A stretch of DNA of 62,000 nt from Mesostigma viride (Eukaryota; Streptophyta; Mesostigmatophyceae; Mesostigmatales; Mesostigmataceae), in NCBI GenBank assembly GCA_009746045.1, contig RPFO01000299.1, forward strand, positions 2,307,850 to 2,369,849, written 5' to 3'. How positions within the stretch are numbered: position 1 is the first letter of the stretch; each line of letters opens with the position of its first letter. Shown one piece after another: positions 52,724-62,000 of the stretch. Position numbers and translations under genes: made by a program. The notes under the pieces were generated by a model, which searched no databases, was not told the origin of the DNA, and was given only the letters and a program-made list of their open reading frames with translations.

Positions 52724-55700
52724 TTGAATTGAATTGTAACATAACTCCGTTGGGAGTATATGTAGCACATAGCCCTTGAGAGGGGGCATATGGCCTATCA
52801 TACATCCTAAGCTACTTCCTGCAAGGGTGGGGATGTAAAGGACCCTTGCTCTAGGTGCACCAGGGCACGTGCATCCCCATGATCTTCAAGCTATGCCCAG
52901 CGAAGGGGGAGCCTGTCATGGGGGGGAAGATCAGCATAGCTATACAAAAAGCTAGGGCATGGCGTCTCAGCAGAGAGTTACTCCCTGCATGGGCACAACA
53001 TAACTAAATAAAGCTAGGCATCATCTGGAGTGTGGCTCATCATAGGCACACATGTACATGATTAAATAAATTGCGTGGCTTAGCTGGGATAGGGCCTCTA
53101 GGAGGCGTACATGTACATGGCCACGGTCTATCTATTCTACACTACTACTGCTGTATTCCCCTAAGCTGGGGCGCCTGGAGTCGCTGGGGCCGCGGGGGTC
53201 GCCTGCCAGGGCTTGTGGCCGACGTAGATGGCCGCCCCCTTCCAGTACACCGGCTGCCCCGCCTTGGTCTGCCGGAGCTGGCGGAGGTAGGTCGGCCATA
53301 GCTCCCGTCGCCGTTGTTGCTGCGCCAAGGTCAGGTCGTCATCAAGGGTGAAGAGAGTCTTCTCGAGCCGCTTGCGGCGTCTGAGAAAAGAAATCTTGTC
53401 CGCCGGGGTCTTAAAGGTGAGAAGGAGCGGGGGCGGCCCTGCCTTCAGTTACCCCGCGCGCGGGGAAGGCGGTGGGCGGCCAGCTCGATCTCACCAGTAA
53501 GGCCCATGCGATCAAGGATTTCTCTCTCAAAAGCACGCGCAAGCTTCTCGGAATTCTCACCTTCCTCCATCTTGAGATTCTTGACAATGACGTTAATTAA
53601 GGCTGCGCTTGGCGAGCTCGGCCTCCTCGCGGAGGTCAAGCGTCTGCCGCTGGAGCTGTGCTGCGACGGCGGAGGTGGTGGAGGTGGTGTCAGTGCTGCT
53701 TAACACGTCGTTTGTATCCAGTCCTATGGAGAGGACTGAGTTGAACTCAGTCCTCTCCAGAGGATCGAGTTTTTGGGTTTCGTAGAAAATTCGCCCCGGT
53801 CAGAATGTTTGACAAAAAAATTCTCTCAAAATTTATTCAAATACTACGTGAAAAGATCTTTCTTGGACATATTTTTGGGATTTTTTTGGATTTGGTATGA
53901 GCGGTCAAATGTACGGTCAAAGTACAGGTGGTAAGGGTACTTTTTCCCGTGAAACGTGCGTTCCGGAAATGCACGACCTAGCCATGGCGGCTTGCGCCCA
54001 TGCATGCACAGTTTACGTTTGCGGAAGAGTTAGCTGGCCAAACTCAGTAAATAGCTTTTATATGTCATATAGATGATACAACTCAACTTTTGGCTCGCGG
54101 GGATGCGATTTAGCAGGTGTCGGCGCTGTTCTTGCTAGAAAAAACTGCGATCAGACAGGTCGACGGAATTGACGACTGTGATTGCGTTCCGGCGCAAGTT
54201 CGAGGGTTTATAGGTTTATAGGTTTCTTTCTACCTTTTATCGTGCATAGTATTAGAATAAATTGAGTGGCAAGCATAGATTTGATGATTTCGACCTCTCT
54301 GTCACGGACGTCATGGTTTGTGTACCGCAAAGTGCCAGTTTTGCGGGCACCGCCTGGGCCAAGGTAACGCCGTCCGTGCCTGTTAAAGCTGGAATATCGT
54401 CGCCTCATCGCTTCTTAATGTTTGTACATGAGTTTAAGCTTGCAAGGAGTTGTCAGGTTCAAGTCTTGATGCTCTTTCTTGACCGTTGCCTGCCCCTCTC
54501 TAAAACCCCATTTTCAGATGATGTTACCAGGCGTTTGCCTTACCCCAGTGTAGTTGTGCAGGTTTTTAGGAGCTGTACAGGTTTGAACACCTTCATAGAT
54601 GTTAGTTATTCCTATGCTTCGTTTATACTGCATGGTTATGTGGCCATGGGTTGCATCAAGGGTGCTTTCAAGCTTATGCGGGTGAGTGAAAAGTCTTGGT
54701 GATAAACCACTGCCATCAGGTGCCAGCAACTATGTTGGCCACACCATGGCAATGCAAAACAGTTTTAGCCATATCTATTCTTGTTAGAAACACATGAAAT
54801 ATGCTTAATCTACCCATTATATTGGTGGTTGACACTTATAATATAACCCTTTGTTGGTAGGTATCCAAACCCATTCCCTACGTGCAGGCATAGGCTCTCA
54901 CACATGATAAGGTATAGTATAACTGCAATATGATGATGCAAGTGTGTTGTCCTGTTATGCTTGAAGGGAAATGAGTTGATTGGGATGGTTGGTGGCCACG
55001 GTGGTGTGTAGTATGACCGCACTTACATGCTAGCATTTTGCTAGCAAAGGCTCAGTCCTCTCCAGAGGACTGGCAGTTTTTGGCGTGTTTCAGGCAGTGG
55101 CAGTGGCCAAATTGAGCCCAGTTTTTTGCCACGTTTCAAGAACTTTATTTTGCACATGTTTAAGATTTTTGTGCATGCATACGGAATTGATTTATTTTTT
55201 TAATACACACCTATACATCAAAAAGTGCCAAATCGCGAGTAAGGGTCAACACCCGAGTAAAATTCTACATGATCCGGTCCATGTATGATTTTTTACACAT
55301 ATTCCAGACACAGAGCAAGATATTAACTGCTATTAGGCACCTCAAACATATGGGGTACCCCCCTGCCCTTTCTGCTACATGATCTCAAAGTTGGTCAACT
55401 CAGTCCTCTCCAGAGGACTGAGTCGGTACAAACGACGTGTTAAGCATGTCCGCCCAGGTCGTGATGGGAGGAGCATCGCCGGCCAGGCCAGCAGGGGCTG
55501 GCTTGGCGGCAATGTCCTTCACCGCCTGGGCGGTGAGGCCGGCGGTGTTCTGCAGGACCTCGATGGCGATTGCGTTGTCTTTAAGACGCTGGTCGATTTC
55601 ACGGAGCTGGGCGGTGATGGCGTCGGAGGTGGGGGTGGTGGCGGTGGAGGAGGCGAGGAGGGTGGCGGTGGCGGTGGGGATGGTGGAGAGGAGGGGGAGC

Positions 55701-56445
55701 TCGGCAGCCAGCGTGAGCACTGCCCATGGCCGCCACATCTGCAGCGATGGGGGCCACGTGCTGCTCGAGGGCCTCCTTGAGGAGTGAGCGGATGGAGGAT
55801 TCGGTTAAGGTGGTGGTGAGGGGCTTTGGGGGCCAAAGCTCCTCGATGGAGCGTCCAAGGAGGGAAAAGAGGGCGAATTGCTGGAGGTGGGGGCGGCGGG
55901 CGTTGAGGGCGTCTTTGCCGAAATTGCGCCTCTGGAGGTGGGCATTGACAAGGCGACCTTGGTGGGAAAGCTGCTTGCACAGTTCTAGAAGAGAGGCATG
56001 CGTCCCGAAAAACACATGGCCCAGGATGCGATCGGGTGTAAGCTTGTCAAAATAGCCGGGCTAGCTGGCGTCAAAGTCGTACTCATCCAGCAGCCCGTCA
56101 GAGCGACTCAGCGCTTGGGTTCGGGCGACGCTGCTGGCGATGCGGGCGCAGCAGGGGGCTGGACGACCACTAGAGCTTGGCTAGTGGCGCCGCTGCCTTC
56201 TGGGCCGGTGGGCGAAGCTGCAGCCGAAGCTGCAGACGTATTTTCATTGCCGAGCGCAGCCGTCAGGCTGCGTTGCGTCGATGGGCGTTTGCTCATCGTA
56301 TATTGCGTAATAGCGTCGGAAAATTATATCAGCATGTGCGTCTAAGAAAGACGAAGCGATTGTGATATTCACAGCTGAATTCGGTGCTCAAATGTGAAAG
56401 TTATGAGCTCCGACAGCCATGGCTACCTCGTGGCTCGTGGCTCGT
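52724..56445 (-). mobile_element. ORF1-only LINE derivative, family 1, copy B (interrupted)
   Basis: Minus-strand element: 5' UTR with GTGGCTCGTG repeats (about 56445-56297), ORF1 from ATG at 56296 through several frame breaks to about 53170, 3' UTR, hairpin ACTCC-CAAC-GGAGT (52744-52757) and a GAATT tail. The 1,736-bp TTAA-flanked transposon splits ORF1 between the coiled-coil and linker parts. Small further lesions are an inserted TCAGT near 53446 and AATTAA at 53592-53600. It is otherwise about as complete as copy A. Confidence 0.8.
53704..55439. mobile_element. TTAA-target DNA transposon, non-autonomous, 1,736 bp
   Basis: It is flanked by TTAA on both sides (53700-53703 and 55440-55443). 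Uninterrupted sister copies (9001-9030 and 61531-61560) show the empty site GTTGCTTAAGCATGTCC, proving the boundaries. Terminal inverted repeats begin CACGTCGTTTGTAYC at each end. Just inside are palindromic AGTCCTCT-CC-AGAGGACT motifs (two at the left end at 53719-53765, one at 55403-55420, one internal at about 55052-55070). No transposase is encoded; the longest internal frame (54262-54702) matches nothing I know. TTAA duplication is the signature of piggyBac-type transposases, but the termini do not start with the CCY typical of piggyBac. Confidence 0.88.
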
Positions 56446-56839
56446 GTATACACCACCTTTTGCTGACTATAGGACTTCTGGCCTGCGCTGGTTGTCTCTT
56501 TGATAGGACGGACGTCTCCTGATCCTAAGGCATCGCCAACGTACTGACACCTACAGTCCAACCGCAAAAGTTCTCCTTTCCAGGGAGTGATGCAAGCCAT
56601 TCGGATTTGTACTAGATAAATCATTCGAGAGCTGTGTGTGTAGGAGTACTACACACGTGTCCACTCGAGACTTGTTCAGTCTCGACACGTGAGACGGGCT
56701 GAACACGGGGAGTTATGTTCCTAATTAATAAATTAATTAATGGAAATGTGTTATATGTTGCATGCCAATCTCACCTCCGTAATTTATCATTCTCAATGAA
56801 CATATTGGGGAGATGTCCACTATATCTTAAACTGGGGAA
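56446..56839. other. Spacer with a short dispersed repeat
   Basis: Contains the reverse complement of the GAGACAACCAGCGCAGGCC motif (about 56478-56500) and an AATTAATAAATTAATTAAT run (56721-56742), possibly another LINE tail. No gene is seen. Confidence 0.5.
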
Positions 56840-56892
56840 TTCAGTGCTCCGTGGTCCCCAAACGGGGACACGAGACCAATTTTAATTAATGC
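56840..56892 (+). mobile_element. Isolated LINE 3'-terminal hairpin and tail
   Basis: The plus strand reads TGCTCCGTG, then hairpin GTCCCC-AAAC-GGGGAC (56854-56869), then ACGAG and a TTTTAATTAATG tail. It matches the terminus found at 10954-10967 but with a longer, compensatorily changed stem. Confidence 0.7.
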
Positions 56893-56899
56893 ATGACTC

Positions 56900-58170
56900 G
56901 GATGGCTGTCTCGGACGAGCCACGAGCTGGCCACGAGCCACGAGCCACGAGGTAGCCATGGCTGACGGCGGAGCTCATAACTTTCACGTTTGAGCACTGA
57001 ATTTAGCCGTGAATATCACTATCGCTTCGTCTTTCTAAGACGCACATGCTGATATAATTTTCCGAATCTATTAAAACGCAATATATGACGAGCAAACGTC
57101 CTTTGACGCAACGCAGTTTGGCGGATGCGCTCGCCCATGAAAATGCGGCAGCTGAGGTTGCCGCTTCGCCATCAGGTCCGGCAGGCAACGGTGACACTAG
57201 TCGTGCACTGGTGGTCGCCCAGCAACCTCCCGGGCTCCATGCCTCGCCATCGGCATCGCCTGACCCTAAACGCAGCCGCCCAGCCGACAACACAGGAGGG
57301 TTTTCACGCCCCAAAGAACCGCGCTTTCGGCTCCAACCTTTCCAGGTCGATGATCATGACTGGACCAACTTGTCTCCGACCGATGCTATGGACTGCATCT
57401 CCTACGGCGACTACGCCTCGCTTTACGACCTGTGCCTCCATCTCCACGACCAAGGTCGCCTCCTCTTCAGCAACGGCAGCCGCTGGCAAGCCCACGGTGC
57501 CCGGCCCTGCTTGGCTGCCCCGGCCGCCCCCAGCTCCAGCACGCCATCCTCAACTCCCTTCTCCAGCGCTGTGACGGCGAGATCTGGGCTCCACCCATTT
57601 CCGCCTCCACCCTCCGTTCCATCCTCACGGAAGCCTTTCAGCAGCACGTGACCCCCCTTGCTGCTGACGTCGCAGCAATGAGTGGCCTCCGCTGGCTGCT
57701 GAACTTCCTCACCTCACCGCCACCTCCACTGCCATTTCCGCCTCCACTGCCGACATCAAAGCCCAGCTCCTCGACCTCGACCAACGCCTTCAAGCCACCG
57801 CCAACGCCCTTGAGGCTTGAGAGCTTGCATGACACTGCCGGCCTCACCGCCCAGGCGGTGACGGAAGGACATCGCCGCCCAGCCGGCGCCTGCTGGCCCG
57901 GCTGGCGATGCTCCCTCCACCTGGGCGGACTTAAGTACATGGCGGACAAGCTGGCGTTCCTTAAATGCCGCAAGAAGCTCTCGGAGACTTGCTTCACGCT
58001 GGACGACGACTTGACCCTGGCCCAGCAACAGCACTTGGCGACGCGAGCTATGGCCGACCTACCTTCAGCTCCGGCAGAGCGCAAGGGGGAAGCCGGTATA
58101 CTGGAGGGGGGCGGTCATCCACGTTGACCACAAGCCCTGGCAGCCCCCTCCTGCCACCTCAGACTAGGAA
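56900..58170 (+). mobile_element. ORF1-only LINE derivative, family 1, copy D
   Basis: Plus-strand element with a GAGCCACGAGCCAC repeat 5' UTR (56912-56975) and ORF1 from ATG at 57085 (MTSKRPLTQRSLADAL). The frame is open to about 57500, then shifts; later parts include TAGLTAQAV near 57835 and the KLAFLKCRKKLSET and LTLAQQQ C-terminal blocks (57945-58040). It lacks the family 3' UTR and tail after 58170. It is more diverged from copies A-C than they are from each other. Confidence 0.75.
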
Positions 58171-58312
58171 TATATATATTAAAAATATAATTACTTACAG
58201 CAGAGTGAAATCACTCAAACCAAAGCAAACGCCCAGCTATAAACCTATATACAGAGCCATGTCAAAGCTCTATACTACGATAAGACCAATGGAAACGCCT
58301 AACGGGAGGAAC

Positions 58313-58778
58313 CTAATAGCCCTGCTGCACCGCAAAATCAGCCCGCGTACGGCGGAGCATGATGTCAGCCATGGCCCGAGTCAGCGCCACCGACAAGCGC
58401 TGACGCCAATATGACGTCCAGGTCCGCGCCGACCATGGGGCCCGCTGGCCCTCCAGGTCCAGCCGATCCTCCCGGAGCCGGCAACACTCCTTGAAGAAGG
58501 CGGAGGTCAGGGGCCCCATGGCCCCAAACTCCTCCAGGACAAAGGGCACCACACGATGGTGCCCGACGTCGCCGTAGGCCAGGAGCTTGGCCCGCTCCGC
58601 CCGGTCCGCCGTGTAACCTGCCGTGAGGGAGGCCCCAGCCACGTGGCTAAGAGCCAAGGGCCGCGCCACCGAAACGTCAATAAGCAGATGCCGGCCACCC
58701 CCCTCAAAGTCCAGCACCACGATGTCAGGCCGGTGGTTGGGGGAATAGAAGGCAGCGCCATCCGCATCCTCCCCTAGG
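58313..58778 (-). pseudogene. Fragment with a PD-(D/E)XK-like endonuclease signature
   Basis: The minus-strand frame from about 58778 to a stop at 58313 (about 155 aa) begins GEDADGAAFYSPNHRPDIVV, then FEGGGRHLLIDVSVARPLA, an Ala/Arg helix, VPFVLEEFGAMG and LSVALTRAMADIMLRR. The RPD...(about 15 residues)...DVSV spacing resembles the restriction-like endonuclease (RPD-x12-D) found at the C-terminus of R2/CRE-type LINEs. It could be that or another nuclease-fold protein carried by algal retroelements. No start codon or upstream domain is present, so it is a 5'-truncated scrap. Confidence 0.5.
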
Positions 58779-58794
58779 AATATATATACCAGTA

Positions 58795-59290
58795 GTGTAG
58801 ATTAGTAAGGCTTAGCCTAGCATGTGGCCCACGCGCATGTGCGCCCATAATGGCCCCCATGGATGTTGCCTGAGATTAAGCTGAACGCCCACCGCCTCCC
58901 CCGCGCGTGGGGTAAGGCAGGGGCGCAGCAGGCCTCCGCTTCTTCTCATCTTTGAGAGCCCAGCGGACAAGATTTCGTTTCTCCGACGCCGCAAGCGGCT
59001 CGAGAAGACTCCCTTCACCGTGGACGACGACTTGACCCTGGCGCAGCAACAACGGCGACGGGAGCTATGGCCGACCTACCTCCAGCTCCGGCAGACCGGC
59101 AAGGCGGGCCAGCCGGTGTACTGAAAGGGGGCGGCCATCTACGCCGGCCACAAGCCCTGGCACGCGACCCCCTCGACCCCCGCGGCCCCAGCGACCCCAG
59201 AAGCCCCAGCCTACTAGGGGAATACAGCAGCAGTAGTGTAGAATAGTTAGACAGTAGCCTTGTACATGCCCGCCTACTACAGGCACTATT
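58795..59290 (+). pseudogene. Family-1 ORF1 C-terminal fragment (copy F)
   Basis: The plus-strand frame encodes AHRLPRAWGKAG, FLRRRKRLEKTPFTVDDDLT, LAQQQRRRELWPTYLQLRQT and GKAGQPVY, then a TGA (59122) where sister copies have TGG, and continues to a stop near 59217. The start of the 3' UTR follows to 59290, where family-2 sequence takes over. Confidence 0.8.
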
Positions 59291-60462
59291 AATTAATTAA
59301 TTAATTAATAAGCACGTGACTGCGTCACGTGGGTGCCAATACAGAGTAAAGGCCCCTTCAACCCTATATACACAGCGAGAAGGAGGGAGGGCGCCCTAGC
59401 TTCTCTCACTGCCGCAGGTGGGCACCGGGCCACAGAGCGCTCTCTCCACGGCATGGTGCCGGGGCGCAACACTGTGGGTGCAATACAACCAGTGCAATAC
59501 CATAGGTAGGCTGACGCATAGCTTATGCTACAAATGTGAGGTGGGCTCAAGACGTCGGCTAACGCGCAAGCTGATGGCCACAAGGTGCCAGAGCTAATTG
59601 AAGGTACTATAACGCTGTGCGCTAATATCGTTTCAAGTGCTGTAATGCCTAAGCTATCCCATAATCGATTGCCCCCATCTAGACAACTAGCTAGAGTGCT
59701 CTATATCCCGGGGAAGCCCGGGGGCCGGGGCTTCCACAGTTTCTTGTTGACATAGAGGTCCCCGCCCCGCCAGTACACTTGGGGCTTCTCGGGGTTGGTC
59801 TTGTGGCGGATGTAGTCGGGCCACTGATCGCGGCGTTGCTGCTGCTGGGCTGGCGTCAGGTCGTCGTCAAGCGACCAGGAGGTGTCCACCAGCTTCTTGC
59901 GGCGAGAGAGGAACCGAACTCGGGCTGTGATGTCGCTGAAGGTGAGGACCACTGGAGGGGGCCCAGCCTTGGCCCGTGGATGGGGCAGGCGGTAGGCGCC
60001 CTGCAGTATCGCACCTGGCAGCTGCATGCACGCCAAGAGCTGTTTTTTCAGCTCGTCGAGAAGAGAGTCTGGGGTCTCCTCCGGCGGCATGTCGAAGCGC
60101 CTGAGGATGACCCGGCAGCGGCGACGGTCGCGGTCAGCGGCCTCGCGGCGCATGTCTTCCAGCTCCTGGAGCTTGGTGGTGATGGCGGTCGTGGTAGAGG
60201 ATGCCTGGCTCTTGAGCAGGTCCGCCCAGGAGGCGTGAGTCGAGGGGTCATCGCTAGCCCTACCAGCAGGTTGGGCGGCGATGGTGGCCGTTCGCTCGGC
60301 GATCTCGGGGACCTGCGTGGCCAGGGCGTCTACCTTGGCAGCAACTGCCTCAAGTTTCACGGTACCATGGCCGACTCGGCCTTCCACCTGGTTAAGGCGG
60401 GTGGTCACAGTGGCTGTGGCCTCGGAAACTTTGGTGGCAATGTGCTCTTGCGTAGCTGGTAC
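59285..60462 (-). mobile_element. ORF1-bearing LINE derivative, family 2 (copy G)
   Basis: The minus-strand ORF ends at 59701, followed by ~370 bases of 3' UTR, an eight-base-pair hairpin CACGTGAC-TGC-GTCACGTG (59313-59331) and a (TTAA)n tail (59289-59310). Related 3' regions without ORF1 lie at 35640-36075 and 49860-50284. The 5' end is truncated at about 60462, where family-1 3' UTR in the opposite orientation begins. Confidence 0.75.
59701..60462 (-). CDS. L1-type ORF1-like protein, family 2, 5'-truncated but open
   Basis: About 254 residues are uninterrupted. The frame starts without an ATG because the element is truncated upstream. Parts in order: a long heptad helix (VSEATATVTTRLNQVEGRV and onward to about residue 60), an Ala-rich linker, THASWADLLKSQAS, a second helix (LQELEDMRREAADRDRRR), an RRM-like segment (CRVILRRFDM; LLACMQLPGAILQGAYRL) and a C-terminal block VVLTFSDITARVRFLSRRKK with DDDLTPAQQQQRRDQWPDY. 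It is the best-preserved ORF1 C-terminal half in the window and clearly distinct from family 1. Confidence 0.75.
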   Translation of the reverse strand, partial: VPATQEHIATKVSEATATVTTRLNQVEGRVGHGTVKLEAVAAKVDALATQVPEIAERTATIAAQPAGRASDDPSTHASWADLLKSQASSTTTAITTKLQELEDMRREAADRDRRRCRVILRRFDMPPEETPDSLLDELKKQLLACMQLPGAILQGAYRLPHPRAKAGPPPVVLTFSDITARVRFLSRRKKLVDTSWSLDDDLTPAQQQQRRDQWPDYIRHKTNPEKPQVYWRGGDLYVNKKLWKPRPPGFPGI

Positions 60463-60535
60463 AGGCACTATACCAGCTGAGGCCTAGCCTTTTTAGTCAT
60501 GTACATGTGTGCCTATGATGAGCCACCCTCCAGAT
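60463..60535 (+). mobile_element. Family-1 3' UTR scrap (plus orientation)
   Basis: Reverse complement of about 8346-8420 (GGCCTAGCCTTTTTAGTCAT, GTGTGCCTATGATGAGCC). It sits between the truncated family-2 element and the tail of copy C. Confidence 0.7.
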
Positions 60536-61862
60536 GATTAATTAATTAATTAATTAATTAATTAATTAATTAATTAATTAGGAACATAACTCCGTTGGGA
60601 GTATATGTAGCACATAGCCCTGAGAAGGGGCATATGAGCCTATAATACATTCTAAGCTACTTCCTGCAAGGGTGGGAATGTAAACAACACTTGCTCTAGG
60701 TGCACCAGGGCACCCGCACCCTCATGGTCTATCACGCTATGCCCGGGTAAGGGGGGAGCATGCCTGTGAGGGGGAAGATCATCATGGCTATACAAGAGCT
60801 ATGGCATGGCTTCTCAGCAGAGAGTGACTCCCTGCATGGGCACAACATTACTAAATAAGGCTAGGCATCGTCTGGAGTGTGGCACATCATAGGCACACAT
60901 GTACATGATTAAATAAAGCGCGGGGCTTAGCTGGGATAGTGCCTCTAGTAGGAGGCGTACATGTACATGGCCACGGTCTATCTATTCTGCACTACTACTG
61001 CTGTATTCCCCTAAGCTGGGGCGTCTGGAGTCGCTGGGGCCGCGGGGGGGGGGGGTCGCCTGCCAGGGCTTGTGGCCGACGTAGATGGCCGCCCCCTTCC
61101 AGTACACCGGCTGCCCCGCCTTGGTCTGCCGGAGCTGGAGGTAGGTCGGCCATAGCTCCCGTCGCCGTTGTTGCTGCGCCAGGGTCAAGTCGTCATCAAG
61201 GGTGAAGAGAGTCTTCTCGAGCCGCTTGCGGCGTCTGAGAAAAGAAATCTTGTCCGCCGGGGTCTTAAAGGTGAGGAGGAGCGGGGGCGGCCCTGCCTTA
61301 CCCCGCGCGCGGGGAAGGCGGTGGGCAGCCAGCTCTATCTCACCGTTAAGGCCCATGCGACCAAGGATTTCTCTCTCAAACGCACGCAAAAGCTTCTCGG
61401 AAGTCTCACCTTCCTCCATCTTGAAGTTCTTGACAATGACGTTGAGGCTGCGCTTGGCGAGCTCGGCCTCCTCGCGGAGGTCAAGCGTCTGCCGTTGAAG
61501 CTGGGCTGCGACGGCGGAGGTGGTGGAGGTGGTATGTTGCTTAAGCATGTCCGCCCAGGTGGTGATGGGAGGAGCATCGCCGGCCAGGCCAGCCGAGGCT
61601 GGCTTGGCGGCAATGTCCTTCACCGCCTGGGCGGTGAGGCCTGCGGTATTCTGCAGAACCTCGATAGCAATGGCGTTGGTCGATGTCACGGAGCTGGGCG
61701 GTGATGGCGTCGGAGGTGGAGGTGGTGGCGGTGGAGGAGGCGAGGAGGGTGGAGGTGGCGGTGGAGATGGTGGAGGTGGCGGTGGAGAGGAGGGGGAGCT
61801 CGGCAGCCAACGTGCTGCCCATGACCGCCACATCTGCTGCGATGGTTCCAGATGGCTCCAGA
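60536..61862 (-). mobile_element. ORF1-only LINE derivative, family 1, copy C
   Basis: Minus-strand element with a 46-base (TTAA)n tail (60536-60582), hairpin ACTCC-CAAC-GGAGT (60589-60602), 3' UTR, and an uninterrupted ORF1 C-terminal two thirds (61833-60982, 283 aa, containing TAGLTAQAVKDIAAK, FLRRRKRLEKTLFTLDDDLT and RRRELWPTY). At 61862 it switches abruptly to oppositely oriented family-1 3' UTR, so the ORF1 N-terminus is missing. Confidence 0.82.
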
Positions 61863-62000
61863 TGATGCCTAGCTTTATTTAATTATGCCGTGCCCATGCA
61901 GGGAGTCACTCCCTGCTGAGAAGCCATGCCCTAGCTCTTGTATAGCTGTGCTGATCTTCCCCACATATGACAGGCTCCCCTTAGCTGGGTGTTGCCTGAA
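61863..62000 (+). mobile_element. Family-1 3' UTR, plus orientation, continuing past the window
   Basis: GATGCCTAGCTTTATTTAAT, the CAGGGAGTCACTCCCTGCTGAG block and AGAAGCCATGCCCTAGC are the reverse complement of copy C 3' UTR (about 60800-60870). It forms a head-to-head junction like that at 10028. The window ends before the expected tail. Confidence 0.8.

Noticed and set aside
53704-55439. Calling the TTAA element piggyBac outright
   Set aside because: TTAA duplication fits, but the terminal bases and lack of transposase do not allow assignment to that superfamily.

Overview
The window is nuclear DNA of a eukaryote, most likely a green alga (Viridiplantae). Three genes support this: a plant-type arabinose-5-phosphate isomerase, a DEAH-box RNA helicase split into 13 exons, and an FKBP whose N-terminus looks like a chloroplast thylakoid-lumen (twin-arginine) targeting signal. 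The rest is mostly simple-sequence arrays and decayed retroelements. I cannot name the species. Nothing bacterial (operons, Shine-Dalgarno sites, CRISPR) is present.

Layout. 1-2100: hexanucleotide arrays and non-coding DNA. 2121-2733: an almost perfect 296-bp-arm inverted repeat, joined to a decayed transposon-like ORF (2661-3318) and an unrecognised Gly/Ala-rich ORF (3596-5350). 6015-6790: five diverged copies of a ~173-bp tandem repeat. 6870-12510: a nest of minus-strand LINE pieces, namely RTE-like reverse transcriptase remnants and an element carrying only ORF1. 13155-14129: arabinose-5-phosphate isomerase (KdsD type). 16072-16806: a Penelope-like RT fragment. 18271-40203: a 13-exon DEAH helicase of DHX33/DEAH10 type on the minus strand; all exon phases fit and give 857 aa. 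Its introns hold nearly every large minisatellite of the window, including a 6.9-kb 25-bp array. 40908-44585: an L1-like LINE with a perfect 15-bp target-site duplication, inserted between two head-to-head genes. 44849-49736: a five-exon lumenal FKBP (229 aa) on the plus strand. 49860-62000: more ORF1-only LINE copies of at least three families, RT scraps, a tRNA-like SINE candidate and a 1736-bp TTAA-flanked transposon sitting inside one ORF1 copy.

Main novel observations. (1) Three separate introns (helicase introns 4 and 6, FKBP intron 2) begin with a tandem array whose unit is the exon end plus its 5' splice site, so the real donor is followed by 4 to 23 further AG|GT donor-like copies. 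(2) An ORF1-only LINE derivative and the RT-encoding LINEs share a 3'-terminal hairpin whose stem shows compensatory changes, followed by an A/T microsatellite tail. This suggests a parasite mobilised by the LINE machinery. (3) A non-autonomous TTAA-target transposon has its pre-insertion site documented by sister copies in the same window.

All gene models come from reading the sequence by eye. Family assignments rest on remembered motif patterns, not on database searches.
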